A DNA stretch of 64,000 nucleotides from Kitasatospora kifunensis (lineage in GTDB: Bacteria > Actinomycetota > Actinomycetes > Streptomycetales > Streptomycetaceae), in contig NZ_JACHJV010000001.1 of assembly GCF_014203855.1 (NCBI RefSeq), positions 7,440,001-7,504,000 of the forward strand, given 5' to 3'. Made by a program: the position numbers and the translations under genes. Under the pieces are notes generated by a model. It was not told the DNA's origin. It was given only the letters and a program-made list of their open reading frames with translations, and did no database searches. Within the stretch, counting starts at the first letter, position 1; every line of letters begins with the position of its first letter. This document shows positions 32,600 to 40,268 of this stretch, in pieces.

Positions 32600-34933
32600 A
32601 TGCCCAAACGCCTGGCTGCCGCTCCTCGGAGCACCGGGGCCTCCCTGACCTCCCTGACCTCCTCGACGGCCGGCCGTCCCGTGGCGCGCGGTGCCACGCG
32701 CCGCCTGCGCTGGTCGGCGGTGCTGCTCGCCCTGGCCACCGCCGGCGTGACGGGGTTGGCCGGACCGGCCGAGGGCGCAGGGGTGGATGACGGCGCCGGC
32801 GGGGGCGGCGGTGCGGGTGCCTCGCGCGTGCTGCAGCGGCAGTTCGCCGCGGCCGCACAGGAGTTCGGGGTGCCGCAGAGCGTGCTGCTGGCGCTGGCGT
32901 ACCAGGAGAGCCGCTGGGAGTCCCACCGGGGGCAGCCCAGCACCACGGGGAACTACGGTGTGCTCGGCCTGACCGAGGTCGACGTCGCCGCCGAGAACGC
33001 CGCCGCAGAGAAGGCGGCTGCCGAGACCGCCGCCGCTGAGAGCGCCGCCGAGACCGCCGCTGGGGCCGGGCGTGCGGCGATGGAGCGTGACGGCCGCGGC
33101 GACGGCGGGCCCGCCAGGTCGAAGGCGCTTCGCGCCGCCCCCGTGCGGCCCCGGCTTGCCGACTCCGCGGGCCTGCACACGCTCACTGCCGCCGCCGAGC
33201 TGATCCACCGCCCGGCGGCGCAGCTGCGTGCCGACACCGCGCAGAACCTCCGTGGCGGCGCGGCCCTGCTGGCGCAGTACCAACGGGCGGCTGGAGAGCC
33301 CGCCGAAGTCGCGGACCCGGGCCGCTGGTACGCGGCGGTGGCCCGTTTCGGCGAGGGTGGCGCGACGGCCGTGGGGCAGGACGGCGGGGCGGCGGGCCGG
33401 GTCTTCGCGGACCGGGTCTTCGCCACCGTGCGCGCCGGCGCCACCCGGACCACGGCCGAGGGGCAGCAGGTGACCCTGCCCGCGCGGCCGAACCTGGTGG
33501 TGGCCAAGCCGCCCGCCGACAGCACCGCCACTGCCACCGCCGCTACCGCCCCGAGGCGGGCCGCGGCCCAGGCGGTCGAGTGTCCCAGCGGCCTCGGCTG
33601 CGACTTCACCCCCGCCGCGTACGCGCTGACCGACCCGAACGACCCCACCTCGTACGGGAACTACAACCCGGCCAACCGGCCCGACGACGGCCAGGCGATC
33701 CGCTACATCGTCATCCACGACACCGAGAGCGACTACGCCGGGGCGATCGCCTCCTTCCAGGACCCGCACGACCAGGCCACCGCGCACTACCTGGTGCGGG
33801 CCTCCGACGGCCACGTCACCCAGCTGGTGCACACCAAGGACATCGCCTGGCACGCCGGCAACAAGACCATCAACATGCACAGCGTCGGGATCGAGCACGA
33901 GGGCTTCGCGCTCCCGACGGACCGGCCGACCTGGTACTCCGAGCAGCTCTACCAGTCCTCCGCCGAGCTGGTGCGCTACCTGGCCGGCCGGTTCGGCGTC
34001 CCGCTGGACCGGCAGCACATCATCGGCCACGACGACGTGCCCGGCCCCACCCAAGCCGACATCGCCGGCATGCACTGGGACCCGGGCACGTTCTGGGACT
34101 GGAGCCACTACCTGGAGCTGCTGGGCGCGCCGATCAAGCCCGGCACCGACGCCCCGCCGCAGGTCGGCGACACGGTCACCATCGCCCCGGCCTTCGACCA
34201 GACCAACCAGCCCCCGGTCTCGGGCGTCGCCGCCCGGCCGGAGAACTTCGTCTACCTGCGCACCGGGCCGAAGGCCGACGCCCCGCTGATCAACAACGGC
34301 GGTACCAGGGCCGACGACTGGAGCGACAAGGCGGTGACCGGCACCGAGTACGCGGTCGCCGACGAGCAGGGGGACTGGACGGCGATCTGGTACGACGGAC
34401 AGAAGTGCTGGTTCGCCAACCCCGGCGGGCACAGTGCCCGGACCAACCGGCGCGCGGCGGTGTCCTCTTCGCCCTATGCCTCGGACTTCGACGATCTGGC
34501 GGACTGGGCCAACCTGTTCGGCTCGACTGCCCCGGTTGTCTCGGCTGATCCGGCCGCTCAGGACGCTCAGGGTGCTTCGGCCGAGCAGGACGGATCGGCG
34601 GGCTCGGGCGGGCGGACGCTGCTGACCCCCAGGCCCGGCCTCGCCTCGATCCCGGTCTATGGGCGCGCCTACCCCGAGGCCGCCGCCTACGCCCCCTTCC
34701 CGGCCATCAAGGCGCCGGCGGTGGTTGCGGTGCGCGCGACCATCGCGGCGGGACAGGCGTACCTGGCGGTCGAGAGCACGCCGCAGCCGGGTCAGTTCTT
34801 CTACGACGAGAACATCAACGGTGACGCTCCCAACGACCGGACGCTGGTGGTCGGCAAGGAGACGTACTACCCGATCCGCTTCAACCACCGGCTGGCGTTC
34901 GTGAAGGCCGCCGACGTACAGGTGGTTCGGTAG
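32600..34933 (+). CDS. Secreted N-acetylmuramoyl-L-alanine amidase with SLT-like N-terminal domain
   Basis: A 777-aa exported wall enzyme. It has a signal peptide (to about residue 58), then a lysozyme-like segment (QFAAAAQEFGVPQSVLLALAYQESRWESH) with the catalytic-type Glu but followed by an Ala-rich coil, so this half may be only binding. The Amidase_2 zinc domain (about 365-510) has zinc ligands His373 (YIVIHDTES) and His477 (IIGHDDVPGP) and catalytic Glu432 (GIEHEGF). Two further SH3-like segments follow (EYAVADEQGDWTAIWYDGQKCWF). It cleaves stem peptide from glycan. The GH18 gene starts 3 nt after its stop. Confidence 0.88.
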   Translation: MPKRLAAAPRSTGASLTSLTSSTAGRPVARGATRRLRWSAVLLALATAGVTGLAGPAEGAGVDDGAGGGGGAGASRVLQRQFAAAAQEFGVPQSVLLALAYQESRWESHRGQPSTTGNYGVLGLTEVDVAAENAAAEKAAAETAAAESAAETAAGAGRAAMERDGRGDGGPARSKALRAAPVRPRLADSAGLHTLTAAAELIHRPAAQLRADTAQNLRGGAALLAQYQRAAGEPAEVADPGRWYAAVARFGEGGATAVGQDGGAAGRVFADRVFATVRAGATRTTAEGQQVTLPARPNLVVAKPPADSTATATAATAPRRAAAQAVECPSGLGCDFTPAAYALTDPNDPTSYGNYNPANRPDDGQAIRYIVIHDTESDYAGAIASFQDPHDQATAHYLVRASDGHVTQLVHTKDIAWHAGNKTINMHSVGIEHEGFALPTDRPTWYSEQLYQSSAELVRYLAGRFGVPLDRQHIIGHDDVPGPTQADIAGMHWDPGTFWDWSHYLELLGAPIKPGTDAPPQVGDTVTIAPAFDQTNQPPVSGVAARPENFVYLRTGPKADAPLINNGGTRADDWSDKAVTGTEYAVADEQGDWTAIWYDGQKCWFANPGGHSARTNRRAAVSSSPYASDFDDLADWANLFGSTAPVVSADPAAQDAQGASAEQDGSAGSGGRTLLTPRPGLASIPVYGRAYPEAAAYAPFPAIKAPAVVAVRATIAAGQAYLAVESTPQPGQFFYDENINGDAPNDRTLVVGKETYYPIRFNHRLAFVKAADVQVVR

Positions 34934-34936
34934 CGC

Positions 34937-35941
34937 GTGTCAGGACTCACACGGGTGACCTTCCTGCTGCTGGCGCTGGGCGCCGCCCTGCTGCCGGGCG
35001 CGCCGGCCCGGGCCGCAGCGGGGGAGGCGGATGGCGGACCGGCCCCGGTTTTTCCCTCGCACTTCACCGCGCCTTACGTGGGTCTGTGGGACCCGCCCGA
35101 CTCGCTGGCTTCGGCTCAAGAGGCCGCCGGGCTGCGGTACTTCACCCTCGCCTTCGCGATCAGCGACGGCAGCTGCCACATCACCTTCGACGGGATGGAT
35201 CCAGCGGCGCTGCCGGCCTGGCTCGCCGCCACCAGCCGCCTGCGGGCCGCCGGCGGCGATGTGGTCCTCTCCTTCGGTGGCGGCCTCGGGCGTGAACCCG
35301 CCCTCGACTGCGGCACGGTGGACGCGCTCAAGGCCGCCTACCGCAGCGCGATCGAGACCTTCGACGTGACCCGGATCGATCTGGACGTCGAGGGCAAGAC
35401 GTTGGACGACCAGCAGGCCAACGACCGCCGCAACGAGGCACTCGCGCAACTCCAGCAGGAGTACGCCGCCGCCGGACACGCTCTGGCCGTGCAGTACACG
35501 CTGCCGGTGAACCCCTGGGGCCTGTCGCCCGACGCGCTGGCGCTGCTGCAGAACGCCCAGGGACACCACCTCGACGTGGACGTGGTCAACATCATGACGA
35601 TGGACTACGGCGTGGCCCTGGACATGGGCGCCGCCGCGATCGAGGCCGCGACCGGCCTGCACACCCAACTCGCCCGGATCTGGCCGCAGAAGAGCGCGGA
35701 GCAGCTCTGGCAGATGGAGGGCAACACCCCGATGATCGGGCTCAACGGTGGGGTCGGCGAGGTCTTCTCCACCGGCGACGCCGCCAAGTTGGCGACCTTC
35801 GCCTCCCAGCAGAACATCAAGTTGCTCTCCTTCTGGTCGCTCGGCCGCGACAAGTCCTGCCCGATCGCGGGCACTCGCTCCGAGACCTGCAGCGGCACCT
35901 CGCAGAGCCCGTACGAGTTCTCCCACGTCCTTAATCCATGA
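34937..35941 (+). CDS. Secreted GH18 chitinase-like protein (paralogue of 6001 gene)
   Basis: A GH18-type barrel protein of 334 aa, exported (signal peptide RVTFLLLALGAALLPGAPARA). The acid cluster is RIDLDVEG, with the last Glu as the expected proton donor, and NIMTMDYGVALD marks the second active-site strand. It starts with GTG only 3 nt after the amidase stop, with no clear ribosome site, so it is probably translated by coupling. Pairing a glycan hydrolase with an amidase suggests joint action on wall or chitin-like polymer. It ends naturally at NP-stop, unlike its longer paralogue. Confidence 0.85.
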   Translation: MSGLTRVTFLLLALGAALLPGAPARAAAGEADGGPAPVFPSHFTAPYVGLWDPPDSLASAQEAAGLRYFTLAFAISDGSCHITFDGMDPAALPAWLAATSRLRAAGGDVVLSFGGGLGREPALDCGTVDALKAAYRSAIETFDVTRIDLDVEGKTLDDQQANDRRNEALAQLQQEYAAAGHALAVQYTLPVNPWGLSPDALALLQNAQGHHLDVDVVNIMTMDYGVALDMGAAAIEAATGLHTQLARIWPQKSAEQLWQMEGNTPMIGLNGGVGEVFSTGDAAKLATFASQQNIKLLSFWSLGRDKSCPIAGTRSETCSGTSQSPYEFSHVLNP

Positions 35942-36372
35942 GAGCCGCCTCAGCCCACGAGAGGGGCCTCAACCCGTAAGCGGGGCCTGCTCGAACGGCG
36001 GCTCGGCGGTGGGTGGGGCGGTGCGTTGGGCGGCTCGTGCGGCTCGTGCGGTCAGGGCGGTCAGGGTGTTCAGCGCGGTCATCGTGGCGAGCGGACTCAT
36101 GGTTAAGAGAGGTGACGTTTCGTCAGTGCCGCCCGGCTGGCCCGGATAGTGCAGGGCGGTCCAGTTGGCCGCACAACTCGCCGTCATGGGAACGTGGTTG
36201 ATCAGGATTTTGGTCACGGGGGGCAAGTGAAGCGGGAATGCCGAACCCTTCGCATCCTGGAGCAAGTGATGCCACACGTTCGTGTCAGCGGTTCACCCGT
36301 GCCAGCTACCGCACTGGCCCGGCGCTAGGCCGAATGGGTGAGTGTGGATCATGCGGTGGTAGCTTTCGCGGC
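35942..36372. other. Intergenic region with operator-like palindrome
   Basis: About 430 nt with no gene I accept. It holds short GCGGCTCGT/GGTCAGG direct repeats (36015-36070), the palindrome at 36113-36125 shared with the 5.9-kb site, and the RidA promoter region. Confidence 0.45.
36113..36125. promoter_or_regulatory. Palindrome TGACGTTTCGTCA
   Basis: Reverse complement of the core of the palindrome at 5915-5927 upstream of the first GH18-like gene. It lies 172 nt after the second GH18-like gene and 248 nt before the RidA start, so its target is unclear. Confidence 0.4.
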
Positions 36373-36807
36373 ATGACAGAGCGACGCGTGATCCTGAGTG
36401 GTTCCACTTTCGAAGAACAGATCGGCTACGCGCGGGCGGTGGTCGACGGCGACTGGGTGCACGTCTCGGGCACCACCGGATTCGACTACGCGACCATGAC
36501 CATCTCCGAGGACGTGGTCGAGCAGGCCGAGCAGTGCCTGCGCAACATCGCGCAGGCGCTGGAGGAGGCGGGCAGCTCGTTCGCCGACGTCGTGCGAGTG
36601 CGCTACCTGCTGCCCGAGCGTGCGGACTTCGAACCGTGCTGGCCCGCCCTGCGGCGCTGCTTCGGGGAGGTCCGCCCGGCCGCGACCATGTTGGTCTGCG
36701 GCCTGGCCGATCCCCGGATGAAGATCGAGATCGAGGTCTACGCCCGACGGTCGGCGACCCCGGGGAGTGCGGCTCCCGGCGCTCTCACCCAAGAGCGGGA
36801 TTGCTGA
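36373..36807 (+). CDS. RidA family protein (YjgF/YER057c/UK114)
   Basis: A small (144 aa) trimeric cytoplasmic protein. RidA proteins hydrolyse reactive enamine/imine intermediates released by PLP enzymes. Visible traits are GDWVHVSGTTGFD, EQAEQCLRNIAQALEEAGSSFADVVRVRYLL and KIEIEVYARR. The substrate-binding Arg is present in VRVRYLL. The ATG at 36373 gives the standard length plus a ~15-residue tail. Its last 23 nt overlap the convergent GNAT gene. Confidence 0.92.
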   Translation: MTERRVILSGSTFEEQIGYARAVVDGDWVHVSGTTGFDYATMTISEDVVEQAEQCLRNIAQALEEAGSSFADVVRVRYLLPERADFEPCWPALRRCFGEVRPAATMLVCGLADPRMKIEIEVYARRSATPGSAAPGALTQERDC

Positions 36808-37786
36808 ACTCGAACCAGGTCCACTGCTCCGAGGCCTGGTAGCCGAGGGCGCGGTTGACGTCGAGCATGTGCTGGTTGTCGGCGTTGTTGAAGGTCTGGA
36901 CCCACTCGGTGGCGGGGAACTCGTCCAGCATCCAGAGCGTCTGCGCGGCCTTGAGGCGCAGGCCCAGGCCCAGGCCGCGGTGTTCGCGCGTGACGGCGGT
37001 GTCCCAGATGTCCAGGGACTGTGGTCCATCGGGTGCACTGCTGAAGATGGTGAAGCCGCCGATCTGGCTGGTCGCGGTGACGGCGGCCAGTACATGGCGT
37101 CGCACGCCCGCCTGGATGCTGAGTTCCTCGCGGCCGCGCAGGCGCGCCCGGTCGTGCGGGGCGCGCTCGTAGACCATGTCACCCATGGGCGCGTCGGACA
37201 TCGTGTCCATCGCGGCGCAGAACGAGTCGAGGAACTCCTCGGGGCAGCGGTCGGTCCAGCGCACCAAGTGGTAGTCGGAGTTCTTCGGTGTGGCGTCGGC
37301 GGCCGCTTCGAGCTGGGCGCGGGAGACGGCGCGCAGGTCGAGCACGGACCTGGTCACCGTCTCCACGCAGCGCCCGCCGCGGGCGGTGATCAGCGCCTCG
37401 ACGGGCACGGCGTCGGAGGCGTTGGTGACCACCCGCGGGCGCTTGAGCTCGGTGCTCAGGCGCAGTACCTCGGCGAAGAGCGCGGAGCCCAGGCCGCGAC
37501 GGCGCGCGTGCGGGGCGACCCACACGCAGGTGCTGAGCAGGTCCGGGTTGCTGTCGTCCTCCCACTCCGTGATGGAGAGGGCGTCGGCCACCGTCGCCTC
37601 GGGGGTGTCGAAGGCCGCGAACACCGCGACGTGCGCGTTCCAGTCAGGCAGGCACCACAGGCGCAGCTGGCTCTCGGACAGGGGCGGGAAGCCGCGCAGC
37701 TGCTCACCCAGGACGGTGCGCGCGGCGGGCAGGATCGCGGCCAGGTCCGCGGGCCGCAGTGCCGGGTTGATCTCGCGGATATGCAT
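36785..37786 (-). CDS. Tandem GNAT acetyltransferase
   Basis: A 333-aa protein with two GNAT-fold halves. Each carries an acetyl-CoA motif A: VWVAPHARRRGLGSALF (first) and TAVTREHRGLGLGLRLK (second). Such double-GNAT proteins include mycothiol synthase and aminoglycoside/antibiotic-modifying or small-molecule acetyltransferases; I see no basis to choose. Start MHIREIN at 37786. Converges on and overlaps RidA by 23 nt, with no terminator possible between them. Confidence 0.88.
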   Translation of the reverse strand: MHIREINPALRPADLAAILPAARTVLGEQLRGFPPLSESQLRLWCLPDWNAHVAVFAAFDTPEATVADALSITEWEDDSNPDLLSTCVWVAPHARRRGLGSALFAEVLRLSTELKRPRVVTNASDAVPVEALITARGGRCVETVTRSVLDLRAVSRAQLEAAADATPKNSDYHLVRWTDRCPEEFLDSFCAAMDTMSDAPMGDMVYERAPHDRARLRGREELSIQAGVRRHVLAAVTATSQIGGFTIFSSAPDGPQSLDIWDTAVTREHRGLGLGLRLKAAQTLWMLDEFPATEWVQTFNNADNQHMLDVNRALGYQASEQWTWFEFSNPALG

Positions 37787-37882
37787 GGCCCCACACACTG
37801 CACCTGGTCGCAGCGCAGCGCCACCGGTTTTCGCGGTGGCGCTCCGCCGAGAGTTGGTTGCTGACGCTGCGTCAGATGCGGG

Positions 37883-39034
37883 TCAGGTGGTCGCCCGTAC
37901 GCCCGCGTACGCGATGAGCGCGATCAGCAGCCAGGAAGCCCCGGCCACCACCAACGCCCGGCGTCCGGTGCGCAGCAGGCTGCGGATGTTCACCGTGGTC
38001 CCCAGTGCGAACAGGGCGGCGGCCATCAGCAGTTCGTCGACCTGCTCGGTCGCGTTGACCACCGAGGTCGGCACCGCTCCCGTGGTGCGCAGCAGCACGA
38101 AGCCGAGGAAGCCCGCGATGAAGAGCGGCACCAGCGGCGGACGCTTGGTGCTCGTCGCGGCCGTCTCGGTGGTGGTGGCGGCGCGGGCGCGGCGGCGGGC
38201 GACCGCGACGCCCGTCACGATCGGGGCGAGCAGGGCCACCCGCATGAGCTTGACCACCACCGCCTGCGCCAGTGCGGTGGGCCCGGCGGTCTGGGCCACG
38301 GCCACCACCTGGCCCACGTCATGGACACTGGCCCCGGTCCAGCGGCCGAACTGGAGGTCGGTCAGGCCCAAGGGGTGGTGCAGCACCGGCAGCAGGGCGA
38401 TGGCGAGCGAGCCGCACAGGGTGACCATGGCGACCGCCGTGACGACGTCCTCCTCCTCGCTGTCGGTGACTCCGTTCATCGCCGCGACGGCGGAGGCGCC
38501 GCAGATCGAGAAGCCGGTGGCGATCAGCAGCGGCTGGTCGCCGGGCAGGCCCAGGCGGCGTCCCAGCCACTGGGTGCCGAAGAAGGTGGCCGCCACCACC
38601 ACGACCACCACGGCCAGCGTCTGCCAGCCGAGCGCGAGGACGTCGCCGAGCGCGAGCTTGAGGCCCAGCAGTGCGATGCCGATCCGCATCAGCTTCTTGC
38701 CCGCGAAGTTCAGCCCGGGCCGAGCGCCCGTGGGCAGCAGCCGCAGGTTGCCGGCCAGCACACCGAGCGCGACGGCCGCCGTGAGGGGGGACATGGCCGG
38801 CAGCGCCAGGTTCACCGCCCAGGCCACGCCCACCGCGACCGCCACCGCGCCCAGCCCGGGCCCGGCCGCGCGCGCCCAGGTGGCCAGCGCCGCTGCGCGT
38901 CCAGCGACGCCCGCACGGCCGGCGGTGCCCGGGTGACCTGCGGGGGCGGGGTGCTCGGCGGGGCCGGTGGCGGGCGGGTGGCTGGAGCCGGTCAGGCGGC
39001 TGTCGGGCCGCGGCGCTGGCGGGAGGATCGTCAT
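37883..39034 (-). CDS. YeiH/UPF0324-family putative sulfate/sulfite exporter
   Basis: A polytopic membrane protein (383 aa) of the UPF0324 family, called putative sulfate exporter. It has a proline-rich cytoplasmic tail (1-45), then about 9-10 helices. Family sequence seen includes LMRIGIALLGLKLALGDVLALGW, ATGFSICGASAVAAMNG and FGRWTGASVHDVGQVVAVAQTAG. Start at ATG 39034. It is divergent from a LysR regulator 71 nt away, the same pairing as yeiH/yeiE in enterobacteria, so the LysR protein likely controls it. Confidence 0.9.
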   Translation of the reverse strand: MTILPPAPRPDSRLTGSSHPPATGPAEHPAPAGHPGTAGRAGVAGRAAALATWARAAGPGLGAVAVAVGVAWAVNLALPAMSPLTAAVALGVLAGNLRLLPTGARPGLNFAGKKLMRIGIALLGLKLALGDVLALGWQTLAVVVVVVAATFFGTQWLGRRLGLPGDQPLLIATGFSICGASAVAAMNGVTDSEEEDVVTAVAMVTLCGSLAIALLPVLHHPLGLTDLQFGRWTGASVHDVGQVVAVAQTAGPTALAQAVVVKLMRVALLAPIVTGVAVARRRARAATTTETAATSTKRPPLVPLFIAGFLGFVLLRTTGAVPTSVVNATEQVDELLMAAALFALGTTVNIRSLLRTGRRALVVAGASWLLIALIAYAGVRATT

Positions 39035-39089
39035 ACCCGTCACCCTGCTGTGGGCCGCACGATGCCGGTAGCCAGCAGTTTCTTCCCAT

Positions 39090-39110
39090 GCCATAGGGTT
39101 TTCCTATGGC
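39090..39110. promoter_or_regulatory. LysR-type palindrome overlapping the regulator start codon
   Basis: GCCATAGG-GTTTT-CCTATGGC, 8-nt perfect arms. It contains T-N11-A inside ATAGG-N5-CCTAT, the usual LysR recognition form. The right arm includes the ATG (39106) of the lysR gene itself, implying negative autoregulation. Confidence 0.65.
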
Positions 39111-40071
39111 AGCTTTCCCCTCTGACCCTGGCGCCTCCGGCTCCGCTGACTCCGCCGGGTCCTCCCGCCGACCGTTCGACCTCTACTCCCTTGAGCTGCT
39201 GGTGGCCGTCGCGGAGACCGGAAGCATCGGCCAGGCGGCGGCGAAGCTGTCCATCAGCCAGCCGACCGCCAGCTCGCGCATGACCACCCTGGAGCGCCGC
39301 CTCGGCCTGCAGCTCCTGGAGCGCTCGACCGCCGGTTCCCGGCTGACCCCCGCCGGCCTGGTGGTCACCGACTGGGCCCGGGGTGTCCTCGGCCAGGCCC
39401 AGGCGCTGACCGAGGGCCTGGCGGCGCTGCGCGCGCAGCAGCAGGGGAACCTCCGGGTGGCCGCCAGCCTCACCCTGGCCGAGTACCTGCTGCCGGGCTG
39501 GCTGGTCACCCTGCGCCAACTGCACCCCGCCACCCACGTGGGGCTGAGGGTGACCAACAGCCATCAGGTCATCGAGGCGCTGCGGCGCTCCGAGGTCGAC
39601 CTCGGCTTCACCGAGGGGCCCTTCGTCCCCCGGGACTTCAGGTCCGCGCTGGTGGGACGCGACCGGCTGGTCGTCGTCACCGCCCCCGGCCACCCCTGGG
39701 CCCGCCGGACCGAGCCGCTGACCGGCGCGGAACTCGCCGAGACGCCGCTGCTGCTGCGCGAGTCCGGCTCCGGCACCCGCGAGACCCTCGAACGGGCGCT
39801 GCGCCCCTGGCACGGCCCGTCCGTCCCACTGCTCGAACTCGGCTCCACCGCGCCGCTGCGCAGTGCCGCCGCTCAGGGCGCCGCACCGGCCGTGCTGTCC
39901 GAGCTCGCGGTCGCCGAGGACCTCGCCGCAGGGCGGCTGGTGGAGATCGCCGTGACCGAGGACCTGCCGCTCGCCCGGAGCCTGCGGGCGATCTGGGCCA
40001 CCGGCACCGAACTGCCCGAGGCCGCGCTGCACCTGTTGGAGGTGGCCCGGCGCTCGACGTCCACGCCCTGA
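39106..40071 (+). CDS. LysR-family transcription regulator
   Basis: A 321-aa regulator. The winged helix-turn-helix lies at residues 25-85 (LELLVAVAETGSIGQAAAKLSISQPTASSRMTTLERRLG), followed by the periplasmic-binding-like effector domain (LRVAASLTLAEYLLPGWL, VDLGFTEGPFVPRDF, LLLRESGSGTRETLE). The N-terminal ~20 residues are a disordered Ser/Gly/Asp tail. ATG at 39106 lies inside its own operator-like palindrome. Likely activates the divergent YeiH exporter; the effector may be a sulfur or oxidant signal (inference). Confidence 0.92.
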   Translation: MAAFPSDPGASGSADSAGSSRRPFDLYSLELLVAVAETGSIGQAAAKLSISQPTASSRMTTLERRLGLQLLERSTAGSRLTPAGLVVTDWARGVLGQAQALTEGLAALRAQQQGNLRVAASLTLAEYLLPGWLVTLRQLHPATHVGLRVTNSHQVIEALRRSEVDLGFTEGPFVPRDFRSALVGRDRLVVVTAPGHPWARRTEPLTGAELAETPLLLRESGSGTRETLERALRPWHGPSVPLLELGSTAPLRSAAAQGAAPAVLSELAVAEDLAAGRLVEIAVTEDLPLARSLRAIWATGTELPEAALHLLEVARRSTSTP

Positions 40072-40268
40072 CGCGGCACCAGTGCGCGGGGTGCCGGGCC
40101 TGGTGCGAACCCGGGCCTGGCACGGGCGTGCGGGCGTGCGTGCGGGCGTCGGCCGGTCGGGTGACGTTGCGGCGGGTCCGGGGCGGGGGCCGTGTCGCGG
40201 TGCGGGAAGCTTCCGAGCGGGCCGGGCCGACCCCCTCCAAACCGGGCCCGGCGGGCTCGGAGGTCAGC

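Noticed and set aside
35969-36277. Small minus-strand frame (and a 43-aa version starting just after the 36.1-kb palindrome)
   Set aside because: No ribosome site, no recognisable family and proline/alanine-rich tail; could still be a small gene but not supportable.
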